Positions 8,801 through 17,073 of a stretch of 59,478 nucleotides of DNA are shown here, piece by piece. The position numbers and the translations under genes are program-made. This DNA comes from CAXXOK01 sp964640955. Lineage in GTDB: Bacteria; Bacillota; Clostridia; Christensenellales; Aristaeellaceae. The first letter of the stretch is position 1; the number at the start of each line of letters is the position of its first letter. The stretch spans positions 1 to 59,478 of the forward strand of contig CAZXJI010000021.1 of assembly GCA_964640955.1 (NCBI GenBank). Direction: 5' to 3'. The notes under the pieces were generated by a model. It saw nothing but the letters and a program-made list of their open reading frames with translations. It made no database searches and had not been told where the DNA came from.

Positions 8801-9335
8801 CATGGAGGACGATTCGACCGTCGCGCTGTACACCGGCAACACCATCCTGAACCAGGGCCGCAAGGGCGTTTGCACCATCCGCCGCTACGACGCGCTGACC
8901 GGTGCGGAAACCTGGGCGTACGAGGTGCCGGACCTGACCTACACCACCGCGGCGGAGGTCGGCTGCTACGCCAGCCCCGTCGTCGGCCAGAACGCCGTGA
9001 GCGACCTGGTGTTCTTCACCGTCACCAACGGCGAAAGCGGCGCGACCGTCTACGCGTTTGAAAAGGACACCGGCGCCGTGCGCTGGAGCCAGGCGCTGGA
9101 AACACCCACCGTATCCAGCCCCGTGGCCGTGTACAACCTGGAGGGCGACGCGTGGCTTTTGCAGGCCGAAAGCGACGGCAAGCTGCACCTGATGAACGCC
9201 GAAACCGGCAAAATCGTCACCACCCTGCAGCTGGAAGGCGAAGTGGAAGCCTCTCCCGCGGTCTACCGCGACGTGCTGGTCATCGCCACCACGGGCGCCG
9301 ACCAGAGCTACGTCTACGGCATCAAGCTCGAGTAA
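5802..9335 (+). CDS. Large single-pass membrane protein with PQQ-like beta-propeller
   Basis: A 1177-residue protein started by TTG at 5802, with an AAGGAG site 8 bp upstream. Residues 1-338 are a Pro/Ala/Glu-rich, low-complexity cytoplasmic region. Residues ~340-360 are one transmembrane helix. Residues ~370-620 form two beta-sandwich repeats ('DSFSISPASATAPVELVFTV' type and 'TDFTADTQEAEVPAEVGFTV' type). Residues ~625-668 are a Thr/Pro linker of 'TPEPT' repeats. The remainder is a PQQ/YVTN-like propeller ('VVGQNAVSDLVFF', 'AVYRDVLVIATTGAD'). It is probably anchored with the propeller outside the cell, binding wall or protein partners; no enzymatic residues are evident. It ends 16 bp before plsX, so it is probably co-transcribed with the lipid, division and chromosome genes. 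Confidence 0.8.
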   Translation: MSDYFGKKPNSSDKQPSNANPWQKDPFTTYDEPEAIEWPPPESARPGRPFAQPKTAAPRGARPDFTAAPAAPQETPASAGESDDFAAAGASAPTRVAPAAFSQPKAAAADEQPDGAEQTETEQTPAGRHRRAGRMSRAAAPAVSAATILPGEGQPAPAFDPFEAGDSETAAPEEPQPSLRAQDDPFAARRAAVPGHRYTGARTAMPGGVSPELRRPPAAPEVDAIPLSAQPVPPESEHGAAYPGGEGVWPPRRNEPDPEELIRQLQPRSPQGKRPASAARPAGLREPRPRGEGGPSASAQFAPRSRPSFDSGERPAQSRARYDDEAAYDQEGEGRRGGALVPVLVVLLVIGGLLAGILLPDWESMNGGLGTAMAQIKSTVVGAFDSVKELIVPTEAKVDSFSISPASATAPVELVFTVQASSSVETLRIVDQNGTEILRKTLSDAATLGGEVTKNSNGNIWTLRYTAEAAYSGAFTAQAMQKDGTFDEGLTANVVIAAPVAAQPPVTDFTADTQEAEVPAEVGFTVATSLDVTAVQVVNDYGDVVAEAYINDAGNQVLESGQTRTWSLNANMEEAYSGSFYVAYETEDDLVFTQSVFSVEMSLYEAGTMPDADGDAADDQPVVEDTPEPTDEPTATPTAVPTATPSPTPEPTATPSPTPIVTPEPTTLPILSGEADDTALPSAIKLTAKAYEGTKKQDIYTRDDKIVVNDPFQYAVWDQSGVLTFRGGPFRQNAAFGTVEIENETLTEMWKVAMEGSTGTKSGSLTGVCWPGQALIVKWPTQLRAILGINDDYKEKVALKEVMVAGQNGYLYFMDLVTGEATRDPVELGYPANGVLALQTNASPMLAIGQHVSVLSKKTIDNGLHLFNLLDNKELTLLDGRDKLMQSNYSGFNGAPLFDKNTGDMIVGGENGLLYTMETNGDFDHILGTLKISPSYQRYSWLASGQKAKSTNVDGAVAMYGSYVYFADQTGILQCVDINSLTPLWAVDTGDNTDATIALDMEDDSTVALYTGNTILNQGRKGVCTIRRYDALTGAETWAYEVPDLTYTTAAEVGCYASPVVGQNAVSDLVFFTVTNGESGATVYAFEKDTGAVRWSQALETPTVSSPVAVYNLEGDAWLLQAESDGKLHLMNAETGKIVTTLQLEGEVEASPAVYRDVLVIATTGADQSYVYGIKLE

Positions 9336-9351
9336 GGGCGGAGGGGAACGA

Positions 9352-10383
9352 ATGAGAATCTATCTGGACGCGATGGGCGGCGACAACGCCCCGCAGGCAA
9401 CCGTGGAGGGCGCGAAAGAAGCGCTCGAACGCTTCGCCGGTCTTACGCTGGAGCTGGCCGGCCCCGCCGGGACCGTGCAAAAAGAGGTCGACCGGGTGTT
9501 TGCCGATGCGCCGGAACTGCTCAAGCGCGTCACGGTCACGGATTGCCCGGAGATCATCACCAACGACGAGGCGCCCGTCATGGCCGTGCGCCACAAAAAG
9601 GGAAGCGCCATCGTCGACGGGATGCTCAAGCTGCGCGACGGGGCGGTGGACGCGTTCGTCTCCGCCGGGTCCACCGGCGCGGTGCTCGCGGGCGGCATGT
9701 TCCGCCTGGGGCGCATCAACGGCATCGACCGGCCCGCGCTGGCCCCGCTTCTGCCCAACGGCAAGGACTTTTTCCTGCTCATCGACTGCGGCGCCAACGT
9801 CGACTGCCGCCCGGAATACCTAGCCCAGTTCGCCCTGATGGGCAACGCCTACATGCAGGGCATGCGCGGTATTCCCAACCCCCGCATCGGGCTGGTCAAC
9901 AACGGCGCGGAGAGCGAAAAAGGGTGCGCGCTCACCAAGGCGGCCTACGAGCTGCTGGAAAAGAGCGGGCTGAACTTCGTGGGCAACGTGGAGGGCCGCG
10001 ACATCACCGCCGATACGGCGGACGTCGTGGTATGCGACGGGTTTGTGGGCAACGTGATCCTCAAGTTTATGGAAGGCGTTGCCGGGACGCTGATGGGCAT
10101 CATCAAAAAGGAAATCACCGCCGATACGCGCGGCAAGCTGGGCGGGCTTCTGGCCAAGCCCGCCTTCAAGCGCGTCAAAAAGACCATGGACTACACCGAG
10201 GTCGGCGGCGCGCCCCTGCTGGGCGTCGGCGGAAGCGTGGTGAAGGCGCACGGCTCCAGCAACGCGCACGCCATCGCCTGCGCCATCAAGCAGGCGGTGG
10301 ACATGGTCAACGCCGGGGTGGTCGGCGAGATTCAAAAACGGCTGGCCGCCGCCGCGCCCGCGGAAAAACCGGCCGAAGAATAG
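9352..10383 (+). CDS. plsX: Phosphate acyltransferase PlsX
   Basis: A 343-residue enzyme that converts acyl-ACP and phosphate to acyl-phosphate, the first step of phosphatidic acid synthesis in Firmicutes (acyl-phosphate is then used by PlsY). The start 'MRIYLDAMGGDNAP' and the 'DAFVSAGSTGAVLAGG' and 'LIDCGANVDCRPEYL' motifs are diagnostic. It stands directly before acpP, rnc, smc and ftsY, the classic Firmicutes order, with a GGAGG site upstream. Length is normal. It acts as a peripheral membrane enzyme. Confidence 0.97.
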   Translation: MRIYLDAMGGDNAPQATVEGAKEALERFAGLTLELAGPAGTVQKEVDRVFADAPELLKRVTVTDCPEIITNDEAPVMAVRHKKGSAIVDGMLKLRDGAVDAFVSAGSTGAVLAGGMFRLGRINGIDRPALAPLLPNGKDFFLLIDCGANVDCRPEYLAQFALMGNAYMQGMRGIPNPRIGLVNNGAESEKGCALTKAAYELLEKSGLNFVGNVEGRDITADTADVVVCDGFVGNVILKFMEGVAGTLMGIIKKEITADTRGKLGGLLAKPAFKRVKKTMDYTEVGGAPLLGVGGSVVKAHGSSNAHAIACAIKQAVDMVNAGVVGEIQKRLAAAAPAEKPAEE

Positions 10384-10463
10384 CGCCCGTTCCGGCCGCG
10401 TGAGCGGTCGATTTGGGATAAACTGATTCATGATGATTCGGGCATGATAAAGGAGGAATCCCC

Positions 10464-10691
10464 ATGGTATTTGATCAGGTACGGGATATGATCGCTTCGC
10501 AGCTCCAGGTGGACGCCGCTTCCATTACTCCCGAAAGCAGGCTGGTGGAGGACCTGAAAGCCGACAGCGCCAACATCATGGTGATGATTTTGCGCCTGGA
10601 GGAGCAGTTCGGCATCGAGGTGGAGGACGAGGTGATCCTCAACCTGAAAACCGTCGGCGACGTGACCAAGTATATCGAAAAGCATCAGTAA
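10464..10691 (+). CDS. acpP: Acyl carrier protein
   Basis: A 75-residue acyl carrier protein that carries growing fatty acids on a phosphopantetheine arm. The attachment serine is Ser35 in 'EDLKADSANIMVMIL'. The usual DSL motif reads DSA here, which is unusual, but the acidic helix II that follows ('LRLEEQFGIEVEDEV') is normal. A strong AAAGGAGG site precedes the ATG. Position between plsX and rnc supports the call. If not the housekeeping ACP, it would be a specialised carrier. Confidence 0.93.
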   Translation: MVFDQVRDMIASQLQVDAASITPESRLVEDLKADSANIMVMILRLEEQFGIEVEDEVILNLKTVGDVTKYIEKHQ

Positions 10692-10731
10692 CCGGGGCGC
10701 CGACGAGCGCCGACCCTGACCGGAAACCTGC

Positions 10732-10758
10732 GGCGCTGAGCGTTCAGCGCCTTCTTTC
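10732..10758 (+). terminator. Hairpin between acpP and rnc (terminator or attenuator)
   Basis: Stem GGCGCTGA (10732-10739) with TCAGCGCC (10744-10751) and a 4-nt loop, followed by TTCTTTC. It probably gives partial termination, so that acpP is expressed above rnc and smc. Confidence 0.6.
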
Positions 10759-10791
10759 ATCCGTAGCAACCACACAAGGGAGATCTGATTT

Positions 10792-11454
10792 ATGCTTTCG
10801 CTGCAAAACGCGCTCGGCTACCGCTTCCGGGACGAGGGACTGCTGCGCCTGGCGCTCACCCACCCCTCCGCCAAGGAGGAGGCCAGCAACCAGCGTTTGG
10901 AATTTCTGGGCGACGCGGTGCTGGAGTGCGTCATCAGCGACCTGCTCTACCACAAATACCCCAAGCGGCAGGAGGGCGAGCTTACGGCGCGCCGCGCCGC
11001 GCTGGTCTGCGAGGAGACACTCTGCCACCTGGCCCGGGAACTGGACGTGGGCGAATATCTGCGCATGGGGCACGGAGAGGAGAGCACGGACGGGCGCGAC
11101 AAGCCCAGCATCCTGGCCGACGCCATGGAGGCGATCATCGCCGCGGTGTACCTGGACGGCGGTGTGAAAGCGGCCCGGGAGCTGATCCGCCGGCTGTTCA
11201 GCGACGAGGAGGGGCTCTCCGCCCTGCGCGGGCAGGACGACAAGGGCGATTTGCAGGCGTACACGCAGGCGCAGGAGATGGGTCTGCCGGCGTACGAGGT
11301 GGTGGAGGAAAGCGGGCCGCCGCACAACCGGCGCTTCGTGTGTGAGGTCAGCGTCGCGGGCGGGGCGATCGCGCGCGGCTCGGGCGCCAGCAAGAAAACG
11401 GCCGAGCAGGCGGCCGCCCGCAGGGCGCTGGTTCAACTGAAAGGCAGGGCCTGA
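10792..11454 (+). CDS. rnc: Ribonuclease III
   Basis: A 220-residue double-strand-specific endoribonuclease for rRNA and mRNA processing. The catalytic signature 'NQRLEFLGDAVLE' lies at residues ~38-50, with the second acidic cluster in 'KPSILADAMEAIIAAVYLDGG'. The C-terminal ~70 residues are a double-stranded RNA-binding domain ('DDKGDLQAYTQ...', ending 'SKKTAEQAAARRAL'). Length and order (acpP-rnc-smc) are typical. It is cytoplasmic. Confidence 0.97.
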   Translation: MLSLQNALGYRFRDEGLLRLALTHPSAKEEASNQRLEFLGDAVLECVISDLLYHKYPKRQEGELTARRAALVCEETLCHLARELDVGEYLRMGHGEESTDGRDKPSILADAMEAIIAAVYLDGGVKAARELIRRLFSDEEGLSALRGQDDKGDLQAYTQAQEMGLPAYEVVEESGPPHNRRFVCEVSVAGGAIARGSGASKKTAEQAAARRALVQLKGRA

Positions 11455-11497
11455 CCGCGCGGGCGGACGATGCCAAAGAAGAGAGGAGGGAAGACGG

Positions 11498-14400
11498 ATG
11501 CGGCTGAGCAAGCTGGAAATCTACGGGTTCAAGTCGTTCGCCCGGCGCACCGAGATCGTCTTCCCCCGCAACATCACCGGCATCGTGGGGCCCAACGGCA
11601 GCGGTAAAAGCAACATCAGCGACGCGGTGCGCTGGGTGCTGGGCGAGCAGAGCGCCAAAAGCCTGCGCGGCAACAGCATGAGCGACGTTATCTTCAACGG
11701 CACCCAGCAGCGCAAGCCCATGAACTACTGCGAGGTGACCCTCCAGTTTGAAAACGACGACCGCCGCCTGCCCGTGGATTACGCCGAGGTCGCCATCACT
11801 CGTCGGGTGTACCGCAGCGGCGACAGCGAATACCTGATCAACGGCGCGCAGTGCCGCCTCAAGGACGTCGTGGACCTCTTCCGCGACACGGGCGCGGGCC
11901 GCGAGGGCTATTCGATCATCGGGCAGGGCCGCATCGACGATATCCTCTCCCAGCGCAGCGAGGATCGCCGCGCCGTGTTCGAGGAGGCGGCGGGCATCAG
12001 CCGTTTCCGCGCCCGCAAGGACGAGGCCGAGCGGCGCCTGAAGCGCAGCGACGAAAACCTCGTGCGCGTGGAGGACCTTCTGGAGGAACTCGGCCACCAG
12101 CTTACGCCGCTGGAAAAGCAGGCGGAGGTCGCGCGGGAATACCTGGCCCTGTCGGAGACCCTCCGGGAGCTGGACGTTTCGCTGTACCTCATCAAGCACA
12201 GCCGGCTCGCCAAACGCTGCGCCACGGTGGAGGACGCGATTCTCGCGGTGAAGGACCAGCTGCTGATGATCAACGAACAGCTGGCGGGGCTGGGAAGCGA
12301 GCGCGACAACCGGGAAAACGGGCTGGAGGCGCTTCAGCGCGCGCTGGCCGAGGCGCACGACGCGCTTCTGGGCAAGACCGACGCGCTCCACCGCGCGCAG
12401 GAGCAGCTGCAAAACGCGGAAAACCGCCTGCAATCCGGCGTGGATACCGAAAAGCGCCTGGGGGGCGAGACCGAGGCGGTGCAAACGCGCATCCGTCTGA
12501 TCGAAGCCACGATGGGCGAATCCGAAGGCGGGCTGGGCGAGGCGGAAAAGCTGCGCCTGCAGGCGGCCGAAGCGCTGGAAACGCGCCGCGCCGAGAACGC
12601 GCGGGCGGCCGAGGCCGCCCGGAAATGGGAGGACGAGCTTTCCGCGCACAAGGCGGCCATCATCGACAGCATGAACCGCATGCAGGACGTGCGCACCGCG
12701 CAGGCCCGCCAGAGCGCCATGCACGCGCAGATGACCCAGCGCCGGGAAGAACTGCTTTCGGCGCTTTCCGGCGAAGGCGGCCGGGAGGAGGCGCTTACGG
12801 GTGCGCTGACCGCCGCCGGGGAGAACCTGGCTCGGGAGGAAGCGCTGTTGCAGTCGCTTCGCGCCGAAGCGGAAAAGCTGGAAACGGAGGCCAGGACGCT
12901 TGCGGAGACCCTGCAAACCGGACGGGAGGAAGCGCAGCGGCTGGTGACGGCCGCGCGGAGCGACGAGACGCGGCTGAAAACCCTGCAGGAGTTGCAGGAG
13001 GGTTACGAGGGCTATCAGGCCCCCGTGCGGCAGGCGCTGGGTTACGCCCGGCAAAGCGGGCTTTCCGGCGTGCGCGACGCGGTGGCGATGCTCCTGTCCG
13101 TGCCCAGGGAATACGAAACGGCGCTGGATATGGCGCTGGGCGGCGCGATGCAGAACATCGTGACCGATACCGAGCAGGACGCCAAGGCCCTGATCGACTA
13201 CCTGCGCGAGAACCGCCTGGGCCGCGCCACCTTCCTGCCGCTGTCGGCCGTGAAGGGACGGACGCTGACGGCCTACGAGCGCAGGGTGCTCACGATGGAC
13301 GGCTGCCTGGGCGTGGCCAGCGAGCTGTGCTCGTTCGACGAGGAATACCGCCCCGTGATGGAAAACCTGCTGGGGCGCACGGTGCTGGCGCGCGACCTGG
13401 ACAGCGGCATTCGCATCATGCGGGCGGGCGGACACGCCTTCCGGCTGGTGACGTTGCTGGGGGACGTTATGCACTCCGGCGGCAGCATGACGGGCGGCAG
13501 CACCCGCCAGAAGGCGCAAAGCCTGCTGGGGCGCGAACGGGAAATGAAGGAGCTGGAAGCGGCGCTGACCGAGCGCAACGGGCAGATCGCGGAAGCGACC
13601 GCGGCGCTTGCCGCCATGGAGGAAAGGCGCACGGCGCTCAGGGAAAAGCGGCAGGAAGCACGCGAGGCCCTGCAGCAGCAGGAGATCGCCGTGGTGCGGG
13701 ATACGGAACGCCGCAAAACCGCGCAGGCGGAGCTTACCGAATACACGCGCAACGCCGCGGAAACGCGGCAGGCGGTGGAGCAGCTTAACGAAAGCATCGC
13801 CGAGATCGAGGCCGAGCTTAAGCGCATCGAGGCGCAGACCGGGCGGGAGCAGGTGGACGCCGAGACCATGAACCGCAAGACCGCCGAGCTCGCCGCCGCG
13901 CTGGACAAGGCGCGCCGCGCGCGGGAGGCCGCGCAGGAGGCACAGACCCAGGCGATGCTTGCCCTGCAGGAGGCGGAGCATACCTGCGACCGGCTGCACC
14001 GCGACAAGCGTCGGCTGCTGGGAGACGGGGACGCCTGCCGCCGGGAGCTCGCGGCGCTCGACCGCAAGCGGGAGCAGGCGCAGATCGACCGGCAGACCGC
14101 CGGGCGCGAGCGGGAAACCGCCGCCGAAGCCGTGGCGCTGTCCGAAACCGCCGTGACCGCGGCCCGCGCGCGCGTGGACGAAACGGAGAAGGAGCGCGAA
14201 GAGGCGCAAAAGGCGCTCAAGGACGTGCAGAACGAGCTGGAAGGCGGACGCGCGGCGCTGGAAACAACCACCGAGCGCCTGCACCGGCAGGAGATGAGCC
14301 TGGCCCGCATCAAAAGCGAGCAGACGGCCCTGGACGACCGGCTGTGGGACACCTACGAGCTGACCTTCGCCGGCGCGCAGGACGCGGCCGCCGAGTACCG

Positions 14401-15148
14401 GCTGCTCCGGGCGCAGGGGGCGCAGGGCGGGGATGCGGCGGCGGACACCGACGCGCCCGCCGAGAACGGGCCGGCGCTCCCCGACGGCCAGAGCGAGGCG
14501 GAGGCCGAAAAGAAGGCGCAGGAGATACGCGACCGCATCCGCGCCATGGGCACCGTGAACGTCGGCGCCATCGAGGAATACGCGAAGCTCCGCGAGCGCG
14601 TCGGCGACCTGTCCGGCCAGCGGGACGACCTGAACCGCGCCAAGCAGGACCTGCAGGCGCTGATTGCCGACCTGCTGGGGCATATGAGCACCGTTTTCAC
14701 CGAACAGTTTTCGCAGCTGCAGGGGTATTTTGAGGAGACGTTCGTGCGCCTCTTCGGCGGCGGCCGCGGGGAGATCCGCCTCACCGACCCGGCCGACCCC
14801 CTCAACTGCGGCATCGACATCATCGTTCAGCCTCCGGGCAAAAAACGCCAGCTGCTCAGCCTCTTTTCCGGCGGCGAGCGCGCCCTGTGCGCCATCGCCA
14901 TCCTGTTCGCGATGCTTAAGCTGCGGCCCACGCCGTTCTGCATCCTGGACGAGATCGAGGCGGCGCTGGACGAGGCGAACATCAACTACTTCGCCGATTA
15001 TTTGAAGGAGTTTTCGCAGGGAACGCAGTTCGTGGTGGTCACCCACCGCAAGGGCACCATGGAGCGCTGCGACACCCTCTTCGGCGTGGCGATGGAGGAG
15101 AAGGGCGTAAGCTCCATGGTCAGCGTGAGCCTGACGGACTACAAGTAG
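11498..15148 (+). CDS. smc: Chromosome segregation ATPase SMC
   Basis: A 1216-residue SMC protein, the core of the condensin-like SMC-ScpAB complex that organises and segregates the chromosome. The Walker A motif 'GPNGSGKSNISDAVRW' lies near residue 31, and 'GQGRIDDILSQR' and 'FEEAAGISRFRARK' follow. Two long coiled coils flank a hinge at roughly residues 500-680 ('MALGGAMQNIVTDTEQDA', 'GGSMTGGS'). The C-terminal ABC signature 'LFSGGERALCAIAILFA' and Walker B 'FCILDEIEAALDEANI' are near residues 1120-1165. The coding sequence is complete with no visible defect, and the gene is followed 31 bp later by ftsY. Confidence 0.98.
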   Translation: MRLSKLEIYGFKSFARRTEIVFPRNITGIVGPNGSGKSNISDAVRWVLGEQSAKSLRGNSMSDVIFNGTQQRKPMNYCEVTLQFENDDRRLPVDYAEVAITRRVYRSGDSEYLINGAQCRLKDVVDLFRDTGAGREGYSIIGQGRIDDILSQRSEDRRAVFEEAAGISRFRARKDEAERRLKRSDENLVRVEDLLEELGHQLTPLEKQAEVAREYLALSETLRELDVSLYLIKHSRLAKRCATVEDAILAVKDQLLMINEQLAGLGSERDNRENGLEALQRALAEAHDALLGKTDALHRAQEQLQNAENRLQSGVDTEKRLGGETEAVQTRIRLIEATMGESEGGLGEAEKLRLQAAEALETRRAENARAAEAARKWEDELSAHKAAIIDSMNRMQDVRTAQARQSAMHAQMTQRREELLSALSGEGGREEALTGALTAAGENLAREEALLQSLRAEAEKLETEARTLAETLQTGREEAQRLVTAARSDETRLKTLQELQEGYEGYQAPVRQALGYARQSGLSGVRDAVAMLLSVPREYETALDMALGGAMQNIVTDTEQDAKALIDYLRENRLGRATFLPLSAVKGRTLTAYERRVLTMDGCLGVASELCSFDEEYRPVMENLLGRTVLARDLDSGIRIMRAGGHAFRLVTLLGDVMHSGGSMTGGSTRQKAQSLLGREREMKELEAALTERNGQIAEATAALAAMEERRTALREKRQEAREALQQQEIAVVRDTERRKTAQAELTEYTRNAAETRQAVEQLNESIAEIEAELKRIEAQTGREQVDAETMNRKTAELAAALDKARRAREAAQEAQTQAMLALQEAEHTCDRLHRDKRRLLGDGDACRRELAALDRKREQAQIDRQTAGRERETAAEAVALSETAVTAARARVDETEKEREEAQKALKDVQNELEGGRAALETTTERLHRQEMSLARIKSEQTALDDRLWDTYELTFAGAQDAAAEYRLLRAQGAQGGDAAADTDAPAENGPALPDGQSEAEAEKKAQEIRDRIRAMGTVNVGAIEEYAKLRERVGDLSGQRDDLNRAKQDLQALIADLLGHMSTVFTEQFSQLQGYFEETFVRLFGGGRGEIRLTDPADPLNCGIDIIVQPPGKKRQLLSLFSGGERALCAIAILFAMLKLRPTPFCILDEIEAALDEANINYFADYLKEFSQGTQFVVVTHRKGTMERCDTLFGVAMEEKGVSSMVSVSLTDYK

Positions 15149-15179
15149 CGCCGCGGGCGCGGCGGAAAGGCGGTTTGGA

Positions 15180-16085
15180 ATGGCCGAAGGATTGTTTTCC
15201 AAGCTTCGCGAGGGGCTTTCGCGCAGCCGCCGGCAGCTGGGCGGCATGGTGGGCGACGCGGTGGAGGAGCGCCGCGCCGTGGACGAGGATTTTTACGAGG
15301 AGCTGACCGACGCCCTGATCCTGTCCGACATGGGCGCGGCGGGCGCGCAGGAGGCGGTGGAGAAGCTTCGCCGGCGGGCCGAGGCCGAGAACGTAAAGGA
15401 GACCGTCCGCTGCCGGGAAATGCTCAAGGAGATTCTGGTTTCGATGCTGGACGTGCCCAAAACGCCCCTCAAATGGCCGATGGTCATCCTGATGGTCGGC
15501 GTCAACGGCGTGGGCAAGACCACCACCATCGGCAAGCTCGCCCTGCGCTTCCAGTCGCTGGGCCGCACCATTCTTTTGTGCGCGGCGGACACCTTCCGCG
15601 CGGCGGCGGCGGATCAGCTGGCGATCTGGGCGGAGCGCGCCAAGGTGCCGCTGGTGCGCCACCAGGAGGGGGCCGACCCGGCGGGCGTGGTGTTCGACGC
15701 GGTGCAGGCCGCCAAGGCCCGCAAGGCCGATCTGCTGATCGTGGATACGGCCGGGCGGCTGCACAACAAGAAAAACCTCATGGACGAGATGGAAAAAATG
15801 CGCCGGGTCATCGACCGGGAATACCCCGAGGCGACGGTGCGCTGCCTGCTGGTGGTGGACGCGACGACCGGGCAGAACGGCCTTCAGCAGGCCCGCGCGT
15901 TCAGCGAGGCCGCGGGCGTGAACGGCGTGGTGCTCACCAAGCTGGACGGCACCGCCAAGGGCGGGGTGATCTTCTCCATCGTGCGGGAACTGCGGGTGCC
16001 GGTGCTGTACGTGGGCGTGGGCGAAGGGATCGACGATCTGCAGGCTTTCGACGCGAAGGACTTCGTTTCGGCGCTGTTCGACTGA
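15180..16085 (+). CDS. ftsY: Signal recognition particle receptor FtsY
   Basis: A 301-residue SRP receptor GTPase that docks ribosome-SRP complexes at the membrane for co-translational insertion. The helical N domain is followed by the G domain: 'GVNGVGKTTTIGKLA' (P-loop), 'DTFRAAAADQL', 'DTAGRLHNKKNLMDEMEKM' and 'TKLDGTAKGG'. The acidic A domain of E. coli FtsY is absent, as in most Firmicutes, so membrane contact is through the basic N-terminal helix. It follows smc in the conserved order. Confidence 0.97.
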   Translation: MAEGLFSKLREGLSRSRRQLGGMVGDAVEERRAVDEDFYEELTDALILSDMGAAGAQEAVEKLRRRAEAENVKETVRCREMLKEILVSMLDVPKTPLKWPMVILMVGVNGVGKTTTIGKLALRFQSLGRTILLCAADTFRAAAADQLAIWAERAKVPLVRHQEGADPAGVVFDAVQAAKARKADLLIVDTAGRLHNKKNLMDEMEKMRRVIDREYPEATVRCLLVVDATTGQNGLQQARAFSEAAGVNGVVLTKLDGTAKGGVIFSIVRELRVPVLYVGVGEGIDDLQAFDAKDFVSALFD

Positions 16086-16116
16086 CGCGGACACGGTACG
16101 GACGGGAGGAATCGGG

Positions 16117-17037
16117 ATGACGACGGCTCCGCTGGTATTCAAAAGCAAGGCCATGCGCTCCCTGCGGGGCAACTGGCAAACCGCGCTGCTGGTAAGCTTT
16201 ATGGCCGGCGTGCCGGGAACGCTGGTGCAATTGTTCCGGGTCACGCAGCTGCCGGACGTTTACGGGTTTACCAGCTTCTCGGCGCTGGAGGAAGCCGTCC
16301 ATGCCGTCCCGCCCGGCACGTGGATCGCGGGGCTAATGCTTTCGCTGGCGGCGTACGCGGTGACCCCCGCGCTGCAGCTGGGCTGCAACCTCTATTTCAT
16401 CAGCCGTGCGCAGAAGCGGGAACTGGGTACGAAGGGTCTTTTCGCCCGCATGCGCTGGTGGTGGAAGGCGCTGCTGTTAAACCTGCTGACCATCCTGAAG
16501 ATAACGCTGTGGTCGCTTTTGCTGATCGTTCCGGGCATCATCGCGGGGCTGCGCTACGCCCTGGCGCCGTATTACCTGGCCCAGGAGCCGGAAATCGGCG
16601 TGCTGGAGGCGCTAAAACGCAGCAAGGAAACCATGAAGGAGCAAAAGGCGACCCTGTTCCTGCTGCAACTGAGCTTTCTGGGCTGGCTGCTGGCCGCGCT
16701 GCTGAGCCAGCTGTGGCTCAGCGATATCAGCGCCGTTCTGGGGATCGTGGTGTCGCAGTGCATTCAGCTGTACATGATCACCTATATGAACGCCGCCGTG
16801 GCGAGCTTCTACCTGGCGGTATCCGTGCCGGGCGGAACGGCCGCCGCGCGCGCGGAGGTCGACGCGTGGATCGCCGGCCTGCGGGGCGGCGCCTCCGGCA
16901 ACAGGCGCCACTTTAACGGCTGGATCGATTCCGACGACGACAAGCCTGAGGATGAAAAGCCGAATGATGAAACCGAACCGGACGGCGGCGACGGGCCGGA
17001 CGACGACAAGCCGGACGACGATCCCGGGAAGAGGTAA
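16117..17037 (+). CDS. DUF975 family integral membrane protein
   Basis: A 306-residue polytopic membrane protein of the DUF975 type. It has an N-terminal 'LRGNWQTALLVSFMAG' segment, about five or six hydrophobic helices, and the characteristic 'LLIVPGIIAGLRYALAPYYLA' stretch followed by 'VLEALKRSKETMK'. The function of the family is unknown. The C-terminal ~45 residues are strongly acidic (repeated DDDKP/EDEKP/DDKPDD), which is not a family feature and would lie in the cytoplasm or at the surface depending on topology. It lies 31 bp after ftsY and belongs to the same transcript. Confidence 0.85.
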   Translation: MTTAPLVFKSKAMRSLRGNWQTALLVSFMAGVPGTLVQLFRVTQLPDVYGFTSFSALEEAVHAVPPGTWIAGLMLSLAAYAVTPALQLGCNLYFISRAQKRELGTKGLFARMRWWWKALLLNLLTILKITLWSLLLIVPGIIAGLRYALAPYYLAQEPEIGVLEALKRSKETMKEQKATLFLLQLSFLGWLLAALLSQLWLSDISAVLGIVVSQCIQLYMITYMNAAVASFYLAVSVPGGTAAARAEVDAWIAGLRGGASGNRRHFNGWIDSDDDKPEDEKPNDETEPDGGDGPDDDKPDDDPGKR

Positions 17038-17073
17038 CATCCGCCCGGCGCGCCGGGCGGCGGAGGCGTGAGT

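Noticed and set aside
11348..15247. Very long antisense open frames over smc and similar genes
   Set aside because: They mirror the codon pattern of the real genes in high-GC DNA, have Arg/His/Pro-rich composition without domains, and lack ribosome-binding sites.
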